The notes: generated from the sequence alone by a model not told the origin. Counted from the stretch's first letter, positions 24,240 through 35,975 are shown. The stretch is 64,000 bases of DNA from Stomorhina lunata (GCA_933228675.1 OW121740.1:127049630-127113629); one strand, 5' to 3'. Program-made: numbers and translations.

Positions 24240-24957
24240 TATATACCCTTCACCGCCATAGGTGGAAAGGGTATAATAAATTTGTACTGATGTATGTAAC
24301 GCTTAGAAATATTTGTCTTAGACCCACCATTTAGTATACCAATAGATGTCAGTCCGTCCGTCTGGCTGGGCGGCTGGCTGGGCCCCCATGTAAACCATGA
24401 AATCAAAGTACAGGTCGCAATTCTAAAGAAAATTTGATGAAATTTGGCACAGATAATTTTTTTTTTTGATAGTGGGACCATGTCTACTGAAATTTGTCAA
24501 AATCGGTTCATTATTCATAGTTCCCACTTTCCGGAATTGTTATTTTGGCTACAAATATTAATATTTTTTTCATGAAATTCAAAAGAAATACTGCTTATGT
24601 AAACCAAAATCACTATAGCAAATTTGGATGAAATCGGTCCACATTTGACCATAGCTCCCATACAAACTCTTTCGTCAAAACCCACTAAATGAGACAAAAA
24701 TTCACTGAAACGCTCGTAAATTTGAAGATAATGAGAATTTTGATTTTTGTAAGAACTGTAATCAATTTGCAAAATTTCCAGATTATCGGTCCACATTTGA
24801 ACCTAGCTCTCATATAAATCTAAATGACGGAAATATCTTAAATATTTAAGTATTGAGAAAATGTTTGTATTTATACAGGAAAAAGAACACCTTTGACCTT
24901 AGTTGTGAAGGGTATCGTATGGTTGGGCTTGACCGACTATAGCACTTTTTTGCTTGT
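24240..24957 (-). mobile_element. Hairpin-ended repeat type 1 (duplicate of 22767-23484)
   Basis: Near-identical to the upstream copy at an offset of 1473. Confidence 0.8.
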
Positions 24958-25748
24958 TATACCCTCCACCACCATAGGTGGAAAGGGTATTATAAGTTTG
25001 TGCTGATGTTTGTAACGCATAGAAATATTTGTCTTAGACCCACCTTTTAGTATACCAATAGGCTTAGAATCACTTTCTGAGTCGATTTAGCGATGTCCGT
25101 CTGGCTGGCTGGCTGTAAACCATGTAAACCCTGTTATCAAACTACAGGTCGCACTTCTAAAGATAATTTGATGAAATTTGGCATAGATAATTTTTTTGAC
25201 AATGGGACCATGGGTATTGAAATTGATCAAAATCGGTCCATTATTTATGGTACCTCCCATAGGTCCCACTTCCCGGAATTGTAGATTAGCCACAAATATC
25301 AATATTTTTTCATGAAATTTAAAACAGATACTGCTTATGTAAACTTAAATCGCTGTATCAAATTTCCTTGAAATCGGTCTACATTTGACCATAGCTCCGA
25401 TACAAACTCTTCTTTAAAAACGCACTAAGTGAGACAAAAAATCACTAAAACGTTCGTAAATGTAAAGATAATGAAAATTTTGAGTTTATTTTTCGCATAC
25501 ATAATTTTTGTAACAACTGTAGTCAACTTGCCAAATTTCGAGATAATCGGTCCACATTTGACTCTAGCTCTCATATAAGTGCAAATGACGGAAACAGGTT
25601 AAATATATAAGTTTTGAGAAAATGTTTGTATGATGGCAAAAATTTAGCAAATATTTGTCTTTATACAGGAAAATTAACACCTTTGACCTTAGTGGTGAAG
25701 GGTATCGTATGGTCGGGCTTGACCGACTATAGCGCTTTCTTACTTGTT
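24958..25748 (-). mobile_element. Hairpin-ended repeat type 1, full-length
   Basis: Starts TATACCCTCCACCACCATAG and ends TTGACCGACTATAGCGC then TTACTTGTT. This is probably the parental copy that the duplication broke into. Confidence 0.78.
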
Positions 25749-26149
25749 CAATAGTAATAATATTAAAAGTTATAATATTAATAGTTAAAAATTCGTTCAA
25801 TGTTTAGACAAAATGTAAAAACTTTTTTATTGTAATAACAAAAATTTAAAATTGTTTCTATCTTTAGAATATAATTAAAAATTTATGCAAAGTAGGATGG
25901 ATGTCTGGTCAAATAGCTAGCCTGACGTTAAATCAACAACGTGATACTGAGTCAATATTTATATACTTTGGTTCAATGTTTCCAATCAGGTAAAACCTTC
26001 AATAAAAAAGATATGTACAAACATTGGTGCAGCATTTTACAAAATTGTTTAAAAAGTATGTAGTTGTTATGTATTATTCTGTGTTTGCTAATATGTATTT
26101 GTTTTAATGTTGAACTTGACACAAGATTTACACTATATATCTTCATTAC
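25749..26149. other. Stretch with no supported gene
   Basis: AT-rich, with only short chance ORFs. Confidence 0.4.
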
Positions 26150-26337
26150 AACCCACACCACCATACGTCGAAGGGGTATATTCGATTTGTGCCTCTAAGT
26201 ATAAGATCGATCGATGATAGCATGGTTCTTCCAGAAACATAGAATAACTGTTAGAAAATATTTATTTATATTGACGATAGGCCCTAGGTTTAAGGTATCG
26301 TGGAGTCGGGTTTTACTAGCTATAATTCTTTCTTGTT
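26150..26337 (-). mobile_element. Hairpin-ended repeat type 1, short internally deleted relic
   Basis: Starts ACCCACACCACCATACG, keeps GGGGTATATTCGATTTGTG, and ends GGTATCGTGGAGTCGGGTTT then TTTCTTGTT. Most of the centre is missing. Confidence 0.5.
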
Positions 26338-26361
26338 TTGAATAAAAATCTGATTAATATG

Positions 26362-28008
26362 CAGTGGTGGTCACGCATTTAGCACAAATGGTACCTGTTA
26401 TCTCTTATAGGAAATATTAAGTCCTAATTCAATTTTTTCACTACTTTTTTTTTTGTAATGTATTACACGTGATGCGAAGATGAAGTTGTATTCATTTTAT
26501 ATACATATTTTTTAAAAATTATATTTATTTTTGCTATTATTTAAAACTAACCCATAAAAAATACTGGACATATTTTTAGCACAAATTAAAAACAATATTT
26601 ATTAAAAATCAAAAACAAGTTATTAATTAAAATTTCTTGAAAAAAACCTAATATTTTGTAGGATATCCTTTATTTTATATAACTGCCGCACATCTTTTAG
26701 GCATACTCTTCACAAGAGCCAGGTATCGCTCATTTGGGATAGCGTGCCATATTTTTTGGATTTCCGTCCATAAATCATTTAAGTTTTTAGGTTTTACGCT
26801 TGTTATATGCTTCTCTATATCATTCCAAAGATTCTCAATAGGATTGAGATCTGGAGATTGAGCTGGCCATTTCAAAACATCTATTTGACTCTCCGCCAAG
26901 CAACACTTCACAGTACGTAAAGTGTGTTTAGGGTCATTGTCATGCATGAAGCGCCAGCTAGGTGGCATATTTGCCTCTGCTTATGGTATAATGATATCGG
27001 CTAGAATATTTTTATAAACGTGTTGATCCATACATGTGTCAATTTTATGTATTGGACCAACTCCATGCCCTGAGAATGCAAGCCACATCATCACATTTCC
27101 TCCACCATGTTTTACAGTCTTTGACGTATACTTTGGGTTGTGCTGCATGTTAGGAAGATACCATACATATCTCTTTCCATCAGATTCAAATCTGTAAAAC
27201 TTTGATTCGTTGCTCCAAAGTATGTTTTTCCAAAAATCTAATGGCTTTTCCAAATGCTATCGGGCGAAAGAAATTCGTGATTTCAAATTCTTTTTTGACA
27301 CATGTGGCTTGTGTTGCACAATACAGCCACGCGAATTTTTTTCATTAAGCCGTCTTTGTATTGTCCTTTCGGAGACATCAATATCGTATTTTGATGACAC
27401 TTCACTTTTCATTTCACTGGAGCTCTAAAAAGGGTCGGCCACTGATATTCTATGTATTAAATAATCCTCTTTTGTTATCACGGGCACCTAGACCAGCCCG
27501 TGAACCCTTTTTAATTGTTCCGTGTGCTTTTATATGGCACAAAGCATTATATACCATCTTTCTGGAGCAATTTGAAATACTTGCTATTTCACTTACAGGA
27601 CATCCTCTCGAATTTATTTCACAAATCACCTGTCGTTGCGTATCTGTGCACCATTTATTTTTGGACATGTCTAATAAATATTTTATTTCTGAAAAATCTT
27701 CAACTGTACACAATATGATGAAAAACTTACCAAAAATTAATTAAAAATTCAAAAAATAACAGAAATGTAAAATGTTTAATATTTATGCTAAATTTGTGTC
27801 CTGCTCCAATTACGTATTACCAACAAATAAATTATATATGAAGCAATTGAAGAAAGGGAATAACAAAAAGAGTAACGGGACTTGTCGATCACACCATAAG
27901 CTACACATCGTGGCCAAAAAAAAAGAAAGAAAATTATTACTCCAACAGAAAAATATACGGTTTTGAAACAAACGCATAACTAGTGTGCTAAATATGTGAC
28001 CACCACTG
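26362..28008 (-). mobile_element. Tc1-type transposon, full length, inactive
   Basis: A 1647-bp element with TIRs CAGTGGTGGTCAC..ATTTAGCACA at both ends. The right flank is TA and the left is TG (a decayed TA). Size and single-transposase structure are typical of Tc1. The transposase remnant is on the minus strand. Confidence 0.92.
26675..27668 (-). pseudogene. Tc1-family transposase, D34E type, degraded
   Basis: Read on the minus strand, a DNA-binding domain (MSKNKWCTDTQRQV, then VSEIASISNCSRKMVYNALC helix-turn-helix) is followed by DIDVSERTIQRRLNE and the catalytic core LWSNESKF, then HDNDPKHT, then SPDLNPIENLW. The family catalyses cut-and-paste at TA. Lesions: the first catalytic Asp is Asn (WSNES where WTDES is usual); in-frame TAA at 26981-26983; in-frame TAG near 27256; and at least one frameshift or degraded stretch around 27400-27450. 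The spacing between the second Asp and the Glu is 34 residues, as in Tc1. Confidence 0.92.
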
Positions 28009-28629
28009 TATGTATATCTATAAATATAATGGATGCGCTCTAATAAAATAAGTTTTCAATATAAACAAATGGAATGATCACAGCTTCCGTTTGAGAAATA
28101 TTACAGACACAATTTTTAATTTTATTTTGAGAAGAATTATATAAAATCATTTAATTTATATAAAATTTATTTGTTTAACAATAATTAATTACTTTTTCTC
28201 AGATTAAACTTAACAATCTAAATTTCCTTAAACTAAATACATACATAAAACGTCAGCAGTTAAAAATCAAGTCAAATTGCATTAGAAAACCAAACAAATT
28301 CAAGACCCTTGATTGCATTTTAGTAACCAGTTTTCGTAACTGTCATGTTTTTCTTATAAAATTTTAAAACTTTTTCATGTGTTTTCAGTAAAGTTTATAA
28401 TGGGTGTTTTTTTTATGAGTTTTTGGGTTTGATTAAAATAAATAAATAAAAAATGCATGACATCTTTATTTAAGGGATCAAATGATATGTATTTTTCAAT
28501 GTTTAAAGATGATTTCATATAAATCTCTCTAAAGGGTCAAATTTTATACTGCTCTTCCTAATGTGTCGACCGGTATCCGGTAAGAAATCTGTTTGGGAGG
28601 TACTCAAAAATTTTAAATGATTTCGTTTA
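28009..28629. other. AT-rich stretch with no supported gene
   Basis: No ORF of note. The flank of the Tc1 element continues without recognisable repeats. Confidence 0.4.
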
Positions 28630-29414
28630 TTATACCCTTCACCACCATAGGTGGAAAGGGTATTATATGTGTAACGCATAGAAATATTTGCCTTAGACCC
28701 ACCTTTTAGTATACCAATAGGCTTAAAATGAATTTCTGAGTCGAGTAAGCGATGTCAGTCAGTCCGTCCATCCGTCCGTCTGGCTGGCTAGACGGCTGGT
28801 TGGACCCCCATGTAAAGCATGTAATGAAAGCAAAGATCGCAATTCTAAAGATAATTTGATAAAATTTGGCATAGATCAGTTTTTTTGATAGTGGAACCAT
28901 GGCTATTGAAATTCGTCAAAATCGATTCATTATTTATGGTACTTCTTATAAGTCCCACTTCCCGAAATTGATATTTTAGCCACAAATATCATTTTCATGA
29001 AATTTAAAACAAACACTGCTTATGTAAACCAAAATCGCTGTACCAATTGAAATCGGTCTACATTTGACCATAACTCCCGTACAAACTCTTCTATCAAAAC
29101 GCACCAAATGAGACAAACATCTCTAAAACGCTCATAAGTCTGAAGATAATGAGAATTTTGAGTTTATTTTTTGCATACATAGTATTTGTAAAAACTGTAA
29201 TTAATTCGCCAAATTTCGAGATAATCGGTTCACATTTGAACCTAGCTCTCATACAAGTCCTAATGACGTTAACAGCTTAAATATATAAGTTTTGAGAAAA
29301 TGTTTGTATGATGGCAAAATTTAGCAAATATTTGTCTTTATATAGGAAAAAGAACACCTTTGACCTAAATGGCCAAGGGTATCGTATGGTCGGTCACAGC
29401 ATTTTCTTACTTGT
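28630..29414 (-). mobile_element. Hairpin-ended repeat type 1
   Basis: Starts TATACCCTTCACCACCATAG, has CAGTCAGTCCGTCCATCCG and GGCTGGCTAGACGGCTGG in the middle, and ends TTTTCTTACTTGTT. It is very similar to the next copy, including the flank AAAAAATTTTTAATTCCAAG. Confidence 0.78.
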
Positions 29415-29499
29415 TTTTAATAGGCTCTGTTCTTGTAGCAAAAAATTTTTAATTCCAAGTCTTATGAAATTATTTTTAAAATTTTAGTCTCTATTTAAT

Positions 29500-30292
29500 T
29501 ATACCCTTCACCACCATAGGTGGAAAGGGTACATTGGGTTTGTGCTGATGTTTGTAACGCATAGAAATATTGGTCTTAGACCCACCTTTTAGTATACCAA
29601 TAGGCTTAAAATGAATTTCTGAGTCGATTAAGCGATGTCAGTCAGTCCGTCCGTCCGTCTGGCTGGCTAGACGGCTGGTTGGACCCCCATGTAAAGCATG
29701 TAATAAAAGTAAAGGTCGCAATTCTAAAGATAATTTGATAAAATTTGGCATAGATCATTTTTTTGATAGTGGAACCATGGCTATTGAAATTCGTCAAAAT
29801 CGATTCATTATTTATGGTACTTCTTATAAGTCCCACTTCCAGAAATTGATATTTTAGCCACAAATATCATTTTCATGAAATTTAAAACAAACACTGCTTA
29901 TGTAAACCAAAATCGCTGTACCAATTGAAATCGGTCTACATTTGACCATAGCTCCCGTACAAACTCTTCTATCAAAACGCACTAAATGAGACAAACATCT
30001 CTAAAACGCTCATAAGTCTGAAGATAATGAGAATTTTGAGTTTATTTTTTGCATATATAGTATTTGTAAAAACTGTAATTAATTCGCCAAATTTCGAGAT
30101 AGTCGGTTCACATTTGAACCTAGATCTCATACAAGTCCTAATGACGTTAACAGCTTAAATATATAAGTTTTGAGAAAATGTTTGTATGATGGCAAAATTT
30201 AGCAAATATTTGTCTTTATATAGGAAAAAGAACACCTTTGACCTAAGTGGCGAAGGGTATCGTATGGTCGGTCATAGCATTTTCTTACTTGT
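29500..30292 (-). mobile_element. Hairpin-ended repeat type 1 (tandem partner)
   Basis: Near copy of 28630-29414 at an offset of roughly 880. The downstream flank TCTTGTAGCAAAAAATTTTT and CCAAGTCTTATGAAATTA is shared too, so the pair arose by duplication rather than independent insertion. Confidence 0.78.
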
Positions 30293-30363
30293 TTTTAATA
30301 GGCTGTTCTTGTAGCAAAAAATTTTTCATGCCAAGTCTTATGAAATTATTTTTAAAATTTTAG

Positions 30364-31105
30364 TCATAGAAATATTGGTCTTAGACCCACCCTTTTAGTA
30401 TACCAATCGACTTAGAATCACTCCCTGAGTTTTTTTTAACGATGTCCGTCCGGCTGGTTGGCCTGTTATCCATTGAAGCTTGTTATCACTCTACAGGTCG
30501 TAACTTTGAACATAATTTGATGAAATTTGGCACAGGTTTATATTTTGGTTCAAGGACGATTCCTATACTTTTTGGACGAAATCGGATTACTATTTCGGGT
30601 ACCTCCCATAGGAATGCCTTCCCGGAATAGAGTTTTTGGTCTTTACAGCCACAAATTTAGTTGTATTTTAATGATATTCAGCACAAATATTGCATATCAT
30701 AACTTTAATCAGTGTTCCTAATTTTGTAGAAATCGGCTCATATTTGACCATACCTCCCATACAAGACTCATTCTCAAAAGACGTTTATATGCACATAAAA
30801 GCACAAAAACGTTAATAACTCTAAAGATAAATGCATTTAATAACTTAAACTTTGCACAGGTCAATATTTTGTAAATATAAACCAATAATCAAAATTTGGT
30901 AACAATCGGTTCACAATTGACCCTAGCTTCCATATCAGGCTCTTAGCCGGAAATGATATTAATCTCGAAATTTTGAAAAAATAGTATATGTATGTATGTG
31001 AATAAGACTTAAGGACAATTTGTTTAATTGTTGGCCCATATTTGACCTTAGTAGTGAAGGGTATTATATAGTAGGGCTTGACCGACTATAGCTTTTCTTA
31101 CTTGT
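30364..31105 (-). mobile_element. Hairpin-ended repeat type 1, divergent, 3' end missing
   Basis: Begins within the family (ATAGAAATATTGGTCTTAG) without the terminal hairpin, contains GATGTCCGTCCGGCTGG, and ends TTGACCGACTATAGC then TTACTTGTT. The start coincides with the breakpoint of the duplicated flank. Confidence 0.7.
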
Positions 31106-31129
31106 TTTTCTTTGTGCTTGAAACTTGAA

Positions 31130-31440
31130 CTAAGTAAAAAAAAACGAAATTCGGCAATAAAATTTTTTTTCAGGAACACTAATCATTTTTTTCATCTGAG
31201 CAGTCGTTTTTGGAAAATTTTTTTTTTGAAAAATCACAAAAAAATAATTTTTCTTGCTAACAAAAAAATGTATTTCCAAAACGACTGTTAGTGTTTCTGA
31301 AAGATGATTTTGTTGCAGAATTTTGAATTTTTTACTTAAATCAAAAAAATATACAGTTTTTGAGTTACTCGAATATTTATTGCGCAACCTCCTCCATTTT
31401 ATAAATAACGCCACATCTCGAAAACTAGAGCTAACCTAAA
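31130..31440. repeat. AT-rich region with imperfect inverted repeat
   Basis: AGTCGTTTTTGGAAA near 31203 pairs with TTTCCAAAACGACT near 31273, and outer flanks CAGGAACACTAATCAT and AGTGTTTCTGAAAGATGA pair partially. Possibly a small MITE. No coding evidence. Confidence 0.4.
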
Positions 31441-31539
31441 AAAATGATTAGCACCATTAAGTTCAGAGTACTCCAATTATCTTTACCCACTAGGTCTCCC
31501 TTTTGTGGGTTTTTTTCAACTAGCACAGTGTTATTACTC

Positions 31540-31640
31540 CTGCTGCCGGAAATGACATATAAAGCTCCAAAAGTTCCAGATCGCAATCCGGTAAAGAACC
31601 AAGAAGTAAACAAGCAAGAAATTACGGAAGGTTGCTAAAA
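31540..31640 (+). pseudogene. Fragment of DD37E-like transposase
   Basis: Reads MTYKAPKVPDRNPVKNQEVN. This aligns with LKTYKVQKVPDRNAIKNLEA encoded at 36842-36905 in the element at 36.4-37.7 kb. It is an isolated piece of a related element. Confidence 0.6.
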
Positions 31641-32875
31641 AATCACCCTATAAAAGTAAATGCAAGTCGATGTACAATTAACAAATCATCATCTAATGAA
31701 CAACAAAATGACGGTGGCAAAAATTGGAAATAAAAACGAATCTTGAAAAAACCTTAAAAATGAAAAATCTACAACTTTAAAAAAATATTTTTTTTTGTTG
31801 ATAAATTCAAACTACAACTGAATGATCATTTTGCAATTTTAACTTTTGTATTTTTTTTTTTGCTTATTTGAAAATTTTATTGAGATTATTGTAATTTTTA
31901 AGACTATTCATGCAGCCTTTGAATTCAAGAAAAATATTGCCAAATTGTTATGAAAATGAATGACCGAACGATTAAAGTTTGTACTTGATTGAAGTTATTC
32001 CTTTTGTCATAAGAAAAGATCATACTAGAAAACGGTTAAATTTGATCGGTTAAGTTCGAAACTTAACGTATTAGGTTTGACTTCAAAGGAGATGACTTGT
32101 TCCATGACCAAAAGAACCCAAAAATTTTCCAAAAAGTGTTTATTAAATTTGTTTACACTTTCAAATTTGTTATCTTGGAATACTTATTTTAGAATACTTA
32201 ATAAATTGATTCCCTTTAAATTAACTTTTATAATTCTTTGAAACCTTGAATTATATTAAAAAAAATCACACATCTGTAAATGGCATCTTCTATATAATTC
32301 TAAGAATATTTATCATAAAAAAAGCTTTTAAGTCTTAAACTAATTTGGCCAGTTATAAAGTAATTTTCGGTTCATTAAAATTTCTATAGACAATAGGTAC
32401 ATACGAGTACAAACAATGTTATTATTCTTGAAATTACATTTTAGCAATATTTTATTTTATGATGATGAATGGAGGTATTAAAAAATTTAAAATGCTTCTA
32501 TTAAAATTTAACTAAACGGACAAACAGCCTTGAAATACAATTTTTTTTGTTAAACAAAAATTGTTTAGTAAATCTTTAAGAATTTTTTGTTATTTTTTTT
32601 TTTTTCAAAGCTTAGAAATAAATAACAAAGTAAAGGAATTCAATTGTCATTGCTTTTAGTTTCGAAATAAAATATTACAAAACACTTAGGTTTTGAATTT
32701 TAATATAAAGTTGCGAAAGTTATTGTAAAGAACTGCTGATCTGTGGAACAAAGAAATGATAAATGATCTAGTATCGTTCTGAAATATATAATACTTAAAA
32801 TTTTTCAAATATAATAAAAGGCAAAAGTTTAGAAAAGAGGGAATTATAATTATTTTTAGGTTCACAGAATTAACA
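31641..32875. other. AT-rich stretch with no supported gene
   Basis: Neither strand has an ORF above about 60 codons, and no repeats are recognised. Confidence 0.45.
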
Positions 32876-33240
32876 AAACAAGTATCCGACTATATAATAC
32901 CCTTTGATATCTCAGTGAAGCACAAACAAATTACCATATACACTAAGTTATAAGAGACCAGTGTCACCGAGTTTGCCCGGAAACATGCTCGTTTTTTATA
33001 GGCCCCCAAGGTCCATATGTAGCAAACCATTCAAAATTCAACGAAACTATCAACTATTAAATTGTACCTACATTAGCCTGGCCAAAATACAAAGGTATCG
33101 AATATTCGAACTCCACAAAGCTGGTCCTATTCGAATAGTGCTTAAAAATGTTAAGTACAAATTTGAGCACAATCGGTCAATATTTAGAGGTCGCGTTTTT
33201 TTTTCTTCAAAAAACAGTTTTTTTTAGCAAGCGGTATTAA
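32876..33240 (+). repeat. Degenerate hairpin-type repeat relic
   Basis: Opens AAAACAAGTATCCGACTATA then ATAATACCCTTTGATATCTC, resembling a decayed type-1 5' end. GCACAATCGGTCAATATTTA near 33168 resembles the body of the family. An 88-codon ORF inside has no recognisable domain. Confidence 0.35.
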
Positions 33241-33250
33241 TATAACAAAA

Positions 33251-33825
33251 ACAAGTAAGAAAGTGCTATAGTCGTTCAAGCCCGACCATATGATACCCTT
33301 CACCACTAAGGTCAAAGGTGTTCTTTTTACTAATTAAAGACAAATGTTTGCTAAATTTTGCCATCATACAAACATATTCTCAAAACTTACACATTTAAGC
33401 TGTTTCCGTCATTTGGACTTATATGAGAGCTAGGGTCAAATGTAGACCGATGATCTCGAAATTTGGCGAATTGATTACAGTTGTTACAAAAATTATGTAT
33501 GCAAAAAATAAACTTATCTTCGGATTTACGAGCCTTTTAGTCCCATTTAGTGCGTTTTAAGAAAAGAGTTTGTATGGGAGCTATGGTCAAATGTGGACCG
33601 ATTTCAACGAAATTTGGTACAGTGATTTATGTTTACATAAGCCGTATATGATTTAACTTTTGTGAAAAAATATTGATTTTTGTGCCCAATATATCAATTC
33701 CGGGAAGAGAGACCTATGGGAGGTATCATAAATAATGGACCGATTTCGACGAAAATTTCATCAATTATCTTTAGAATTGCGACCTGTAGTTTAATTACAA
33801 GGTTTACAGTCAGCCAGCCAGCCGG

Positions 33826-33865
<40 letters not shown>

Positions 33866-33877
33866 CCAGCCAGCCGG

Positions 33878-33949
<72 letters not shown>

Positions 33950-33966
33950 CCAGCCAGCCAGCCAGC

Positions 33967-34015
<49 letters not shown>

Positions 34016-34180
34016 GGCCAGCCAGACGGACGGACGGACATCGCTAAATCGACTCAGATAGTGATTCTAAGCTTATTGGTATACTAAAAGATGGGTCTAA
34101 GACAAATATTTCTATGCGTTACATACATCAGCACAAACTTATAATACCCTTTCCACCTATGATGGTGAAGGGTATAAAAA
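33251..34180 (+). mobile_element. Hairpin-ended repeat type 1 with expanded central microsatellite
   Basis: The left end ACAAGTAAGAAAGTGCTATA leads to GACCATATGATACCCTTCAC; the right end is the CCTTTCCACCTATGATGG hairpin ending GGGTATAAAA. The centre is expanded to about 220 bp of CAGC/CGGC repeats (33808-34030). Both strands are open through it only because the repeat lacks stop codons. Confidence 0.85.
33808..34034. repeat. (CAGC)n/(CGGC)n tetranucleotide tract
   Basis: About 55 units of CAGC with interspersed GCCGGC variants, followed by ACGGACGGACGGAC. This is the most GC-rich segment of the window. Sibling copies carry only three to five units at this position. Confidence 0.95.
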
Positions 34181-34267
34181 CGACTAGTTGTATTGAGAAA
34201 TTTTTTCTTAATTCGATTAGTTGTTAGAGAGATATAGTGAAATTTACACCGAAAAAGTTTTTATATA

Positions 34268-34687
34268 TGTAAACTTATGTAAACTTAAATCACTGTACCA
34301 AATTTCGTTGAAATCGGTCCACATTTGACCATAGCTCCCATACAAACTTTTCTTTAAAAACGCACTAAATGAGACAAAAAATCACTAAAACGCTCGTAAA
34401 TCTAAAGATAATGACAATTTTGAGTATATTTTTTGCATACATAATTTTTGTAACAAGTGTAATCAATTTGCCAAATTTCGAGATAATCGGTCCACATTTG
34501 ACCCTAGCTCTCATATAAGTCCAAATGACGGAAACAGCTTAAACATATACGTTTTGAGAAAATGTTTGTAAGATGGCAAAATTTAGCAAATACTTGTCTT
34601 TATACAGGAAAAATAACACCTTTGAACATAGTGGTGAAGGGTATTGTATGGTCGGGCTTGACCGACTATAGCGCTTTCTTACTTGTT
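34268..34687 (-). mobile_element. Hairpin-ended repeat type 1, 5' half only
   Basis: Begins in the body (AAACTTAAATCACTGTACC) and ends TTGACCGACTATAGCGC then TTACTTGTT. The microsatellite and terminal hairpin are missing. Confidence 0.72.
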
Positions 34688-34827
34688 TTTAATAAAAAAT
34701 TATAAAAAATATAAGAAACATCAAAAATTCGGTTTTTTTGGCTCTTGTCGTATAGGAGCATATGTTCTAAATAAAACAAGCTATATCATACTGAAATCTT
34801 TCAAGAAAAGCTTTTATATATATAGTT

Positions 34828-34940
34828 CCCACACAACATTCCAATTGGAACAAGAGGTACTTCTCTCAGACAATGATCTGCATTCTATTTTTAGACTCAT
34901 TGAAAGGGACCTACATTTTAACTCAGATCGCAATACTTTA
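34828..34940 (-). mobile_element. SINE fragment (body and tail only)
   Basis: Contains the reverse complement of the SINE body: CCAATTGGAACAAGAGGTAC, CTCAGACAATGATCTGCAT and GACTCATTGAAAGGGACC. The tRNA-like head is missing. Confidence 0.65.
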
Positions 34941-35555
34941 GTCGGTAAAGCCCAAATATTTGATACTTTCACTGATGCTTTTCTAACTTTACATACAATT
35001 TAAGCTTTATTTTCTTAACACAACAACAATTTTTGGAGACTTAAGTATTTTTGTCATTTCCGACTGGTGGTCTTAAAAAGAAGATAGGGTAAAATATGGA
35101 CCGAAATATCTCTCATCGATATATATTTACAGAAGACTATTGTATGCGAAGTTTTAAGAAACAACTTTATTTATCTTTTGTGATTTCGTGGTAAATATTT
35201 AAGTAATTTTAGGTCCTATGCTCCACTGAGAGTCAATGATAACAGAAGAAGTAATTTTGGAAGTTGATCTTGTACGGAAGGTATGATCAAATATGGACCA
35301 ATTCCAATAAATTTTTCGTCAATATTTTGCCTTCTATAAACAATGTTTTTGAAGAATTTATATTTAATAAAAAAAAAAAAAAATCTGGCAGTGTCGGGCC
35401 AAAATCTCTATTCCGGCAAGGTGGTCCAAAACGTATAGGTATCAAAATGATGAGGACGCTACAAAAAGAAGTAATTTTTGCATAGTACTATTACTAGTAA
35501 TGAAAAATCGTATCCATTTTTCATTATTACGATAGCCAGGAAGACTAGTCATATC
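34941..35555. other. Stretch with no supported gene
   Basis: A few phrases (AAATATGGACCAATTCC) resemble the hairpin-type repeats, but no full element can be traced. Confidence 0.4.
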
Positions 35556-35975
35556 GACGTAGAAGCCGAAACTCCATGTAGGCAAGACAATGCACTGTAT
35601 TTGGTAGGATCAGGAGAGTATTTTGTATTATGAGCTCTCCTATACTGAAGGCGATTGCATGGTTTAAAGAGAGCAATCAAAGCAATCATTCATCATGACA
35701 ACTCTCGGCCATATGTTGCAAGACCGGTGAAAAACTCTCTCGAAAACAGAGGATGGGAAGTTTAGATGCGCCTTTTAGCAAAGACCTTTAACTACCATTT
35801 GATTCAATTGATGTAAAATGCCCTTATAGGAATACTCTTCACCTCAGAAAGTGGTGTGACAAATTGTATTGATTCATTCTTTACCTCAAAACCAGAGCAG
35901 TTCTTTTGGCGCAGAAACCATATGCAAATAGAAATATCGGAAAAAGTAATCGCTAACGATAAACAATGAATGATA
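35556..35975 (+). pseudogene. mariner transposase remnant
   Basis: Plus-strand frames give KPKLHVGKTMHCIW, a stop where Trp is expected, then LYYELSYTEGDCM, then IIHHDNSRPYVARPVKNS, RGWEV and finally FTSESGVTNCIDSFFTSKPE with QFFW. These match in order the mariner signatures WWD..g.vyYELL, HqDNARPHvak, WEvL and s.....idsFF.SKp..Ff. The second catalytic Asp is kept; the first WWD and the YSPDLAPSDYH region are damaged. Multiple stops and frameshifts. Confidence 0.82.

Larger units (their letters stand above)
22254..25248. repeat. Recent tandem duplication, unit 1521 bp (22254-23774 and 23775-25248)
   Basis: TTTAGCAAATATTTGTC starts at 22254 and again at 23775, directly after TCCATTATTTA. From there the sequence is repeated at an offset of 1521, falling to 1473 after a 48-bp indel near 22530. 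Long stretches are identical, including two minus-strand ORFs that differ by at most one residue. The second unit ends at TCCATTATTTATGGTACC, where the parent repeat resumes. An assembly artefact is possible. Confidence 0.85.

Noticed and set aside
22751..24796. Duplicated minus-strand ORFs of 85 and 93 codons
   Set aside because: They are conserved between the two places only because the DNA was recently duplicated; they lie within the hairpin-type repeat and are not shared as open frames by other copies.
33680..34087. Long ORFs of Gln-Pro-Ala-Ser or Gly-Trp-Leu-Ala repeats on both strands
   Set aside because: They are translations of a tetranucleotide microsatellite lacking stop codons, inside a non-coding mobile repeat.
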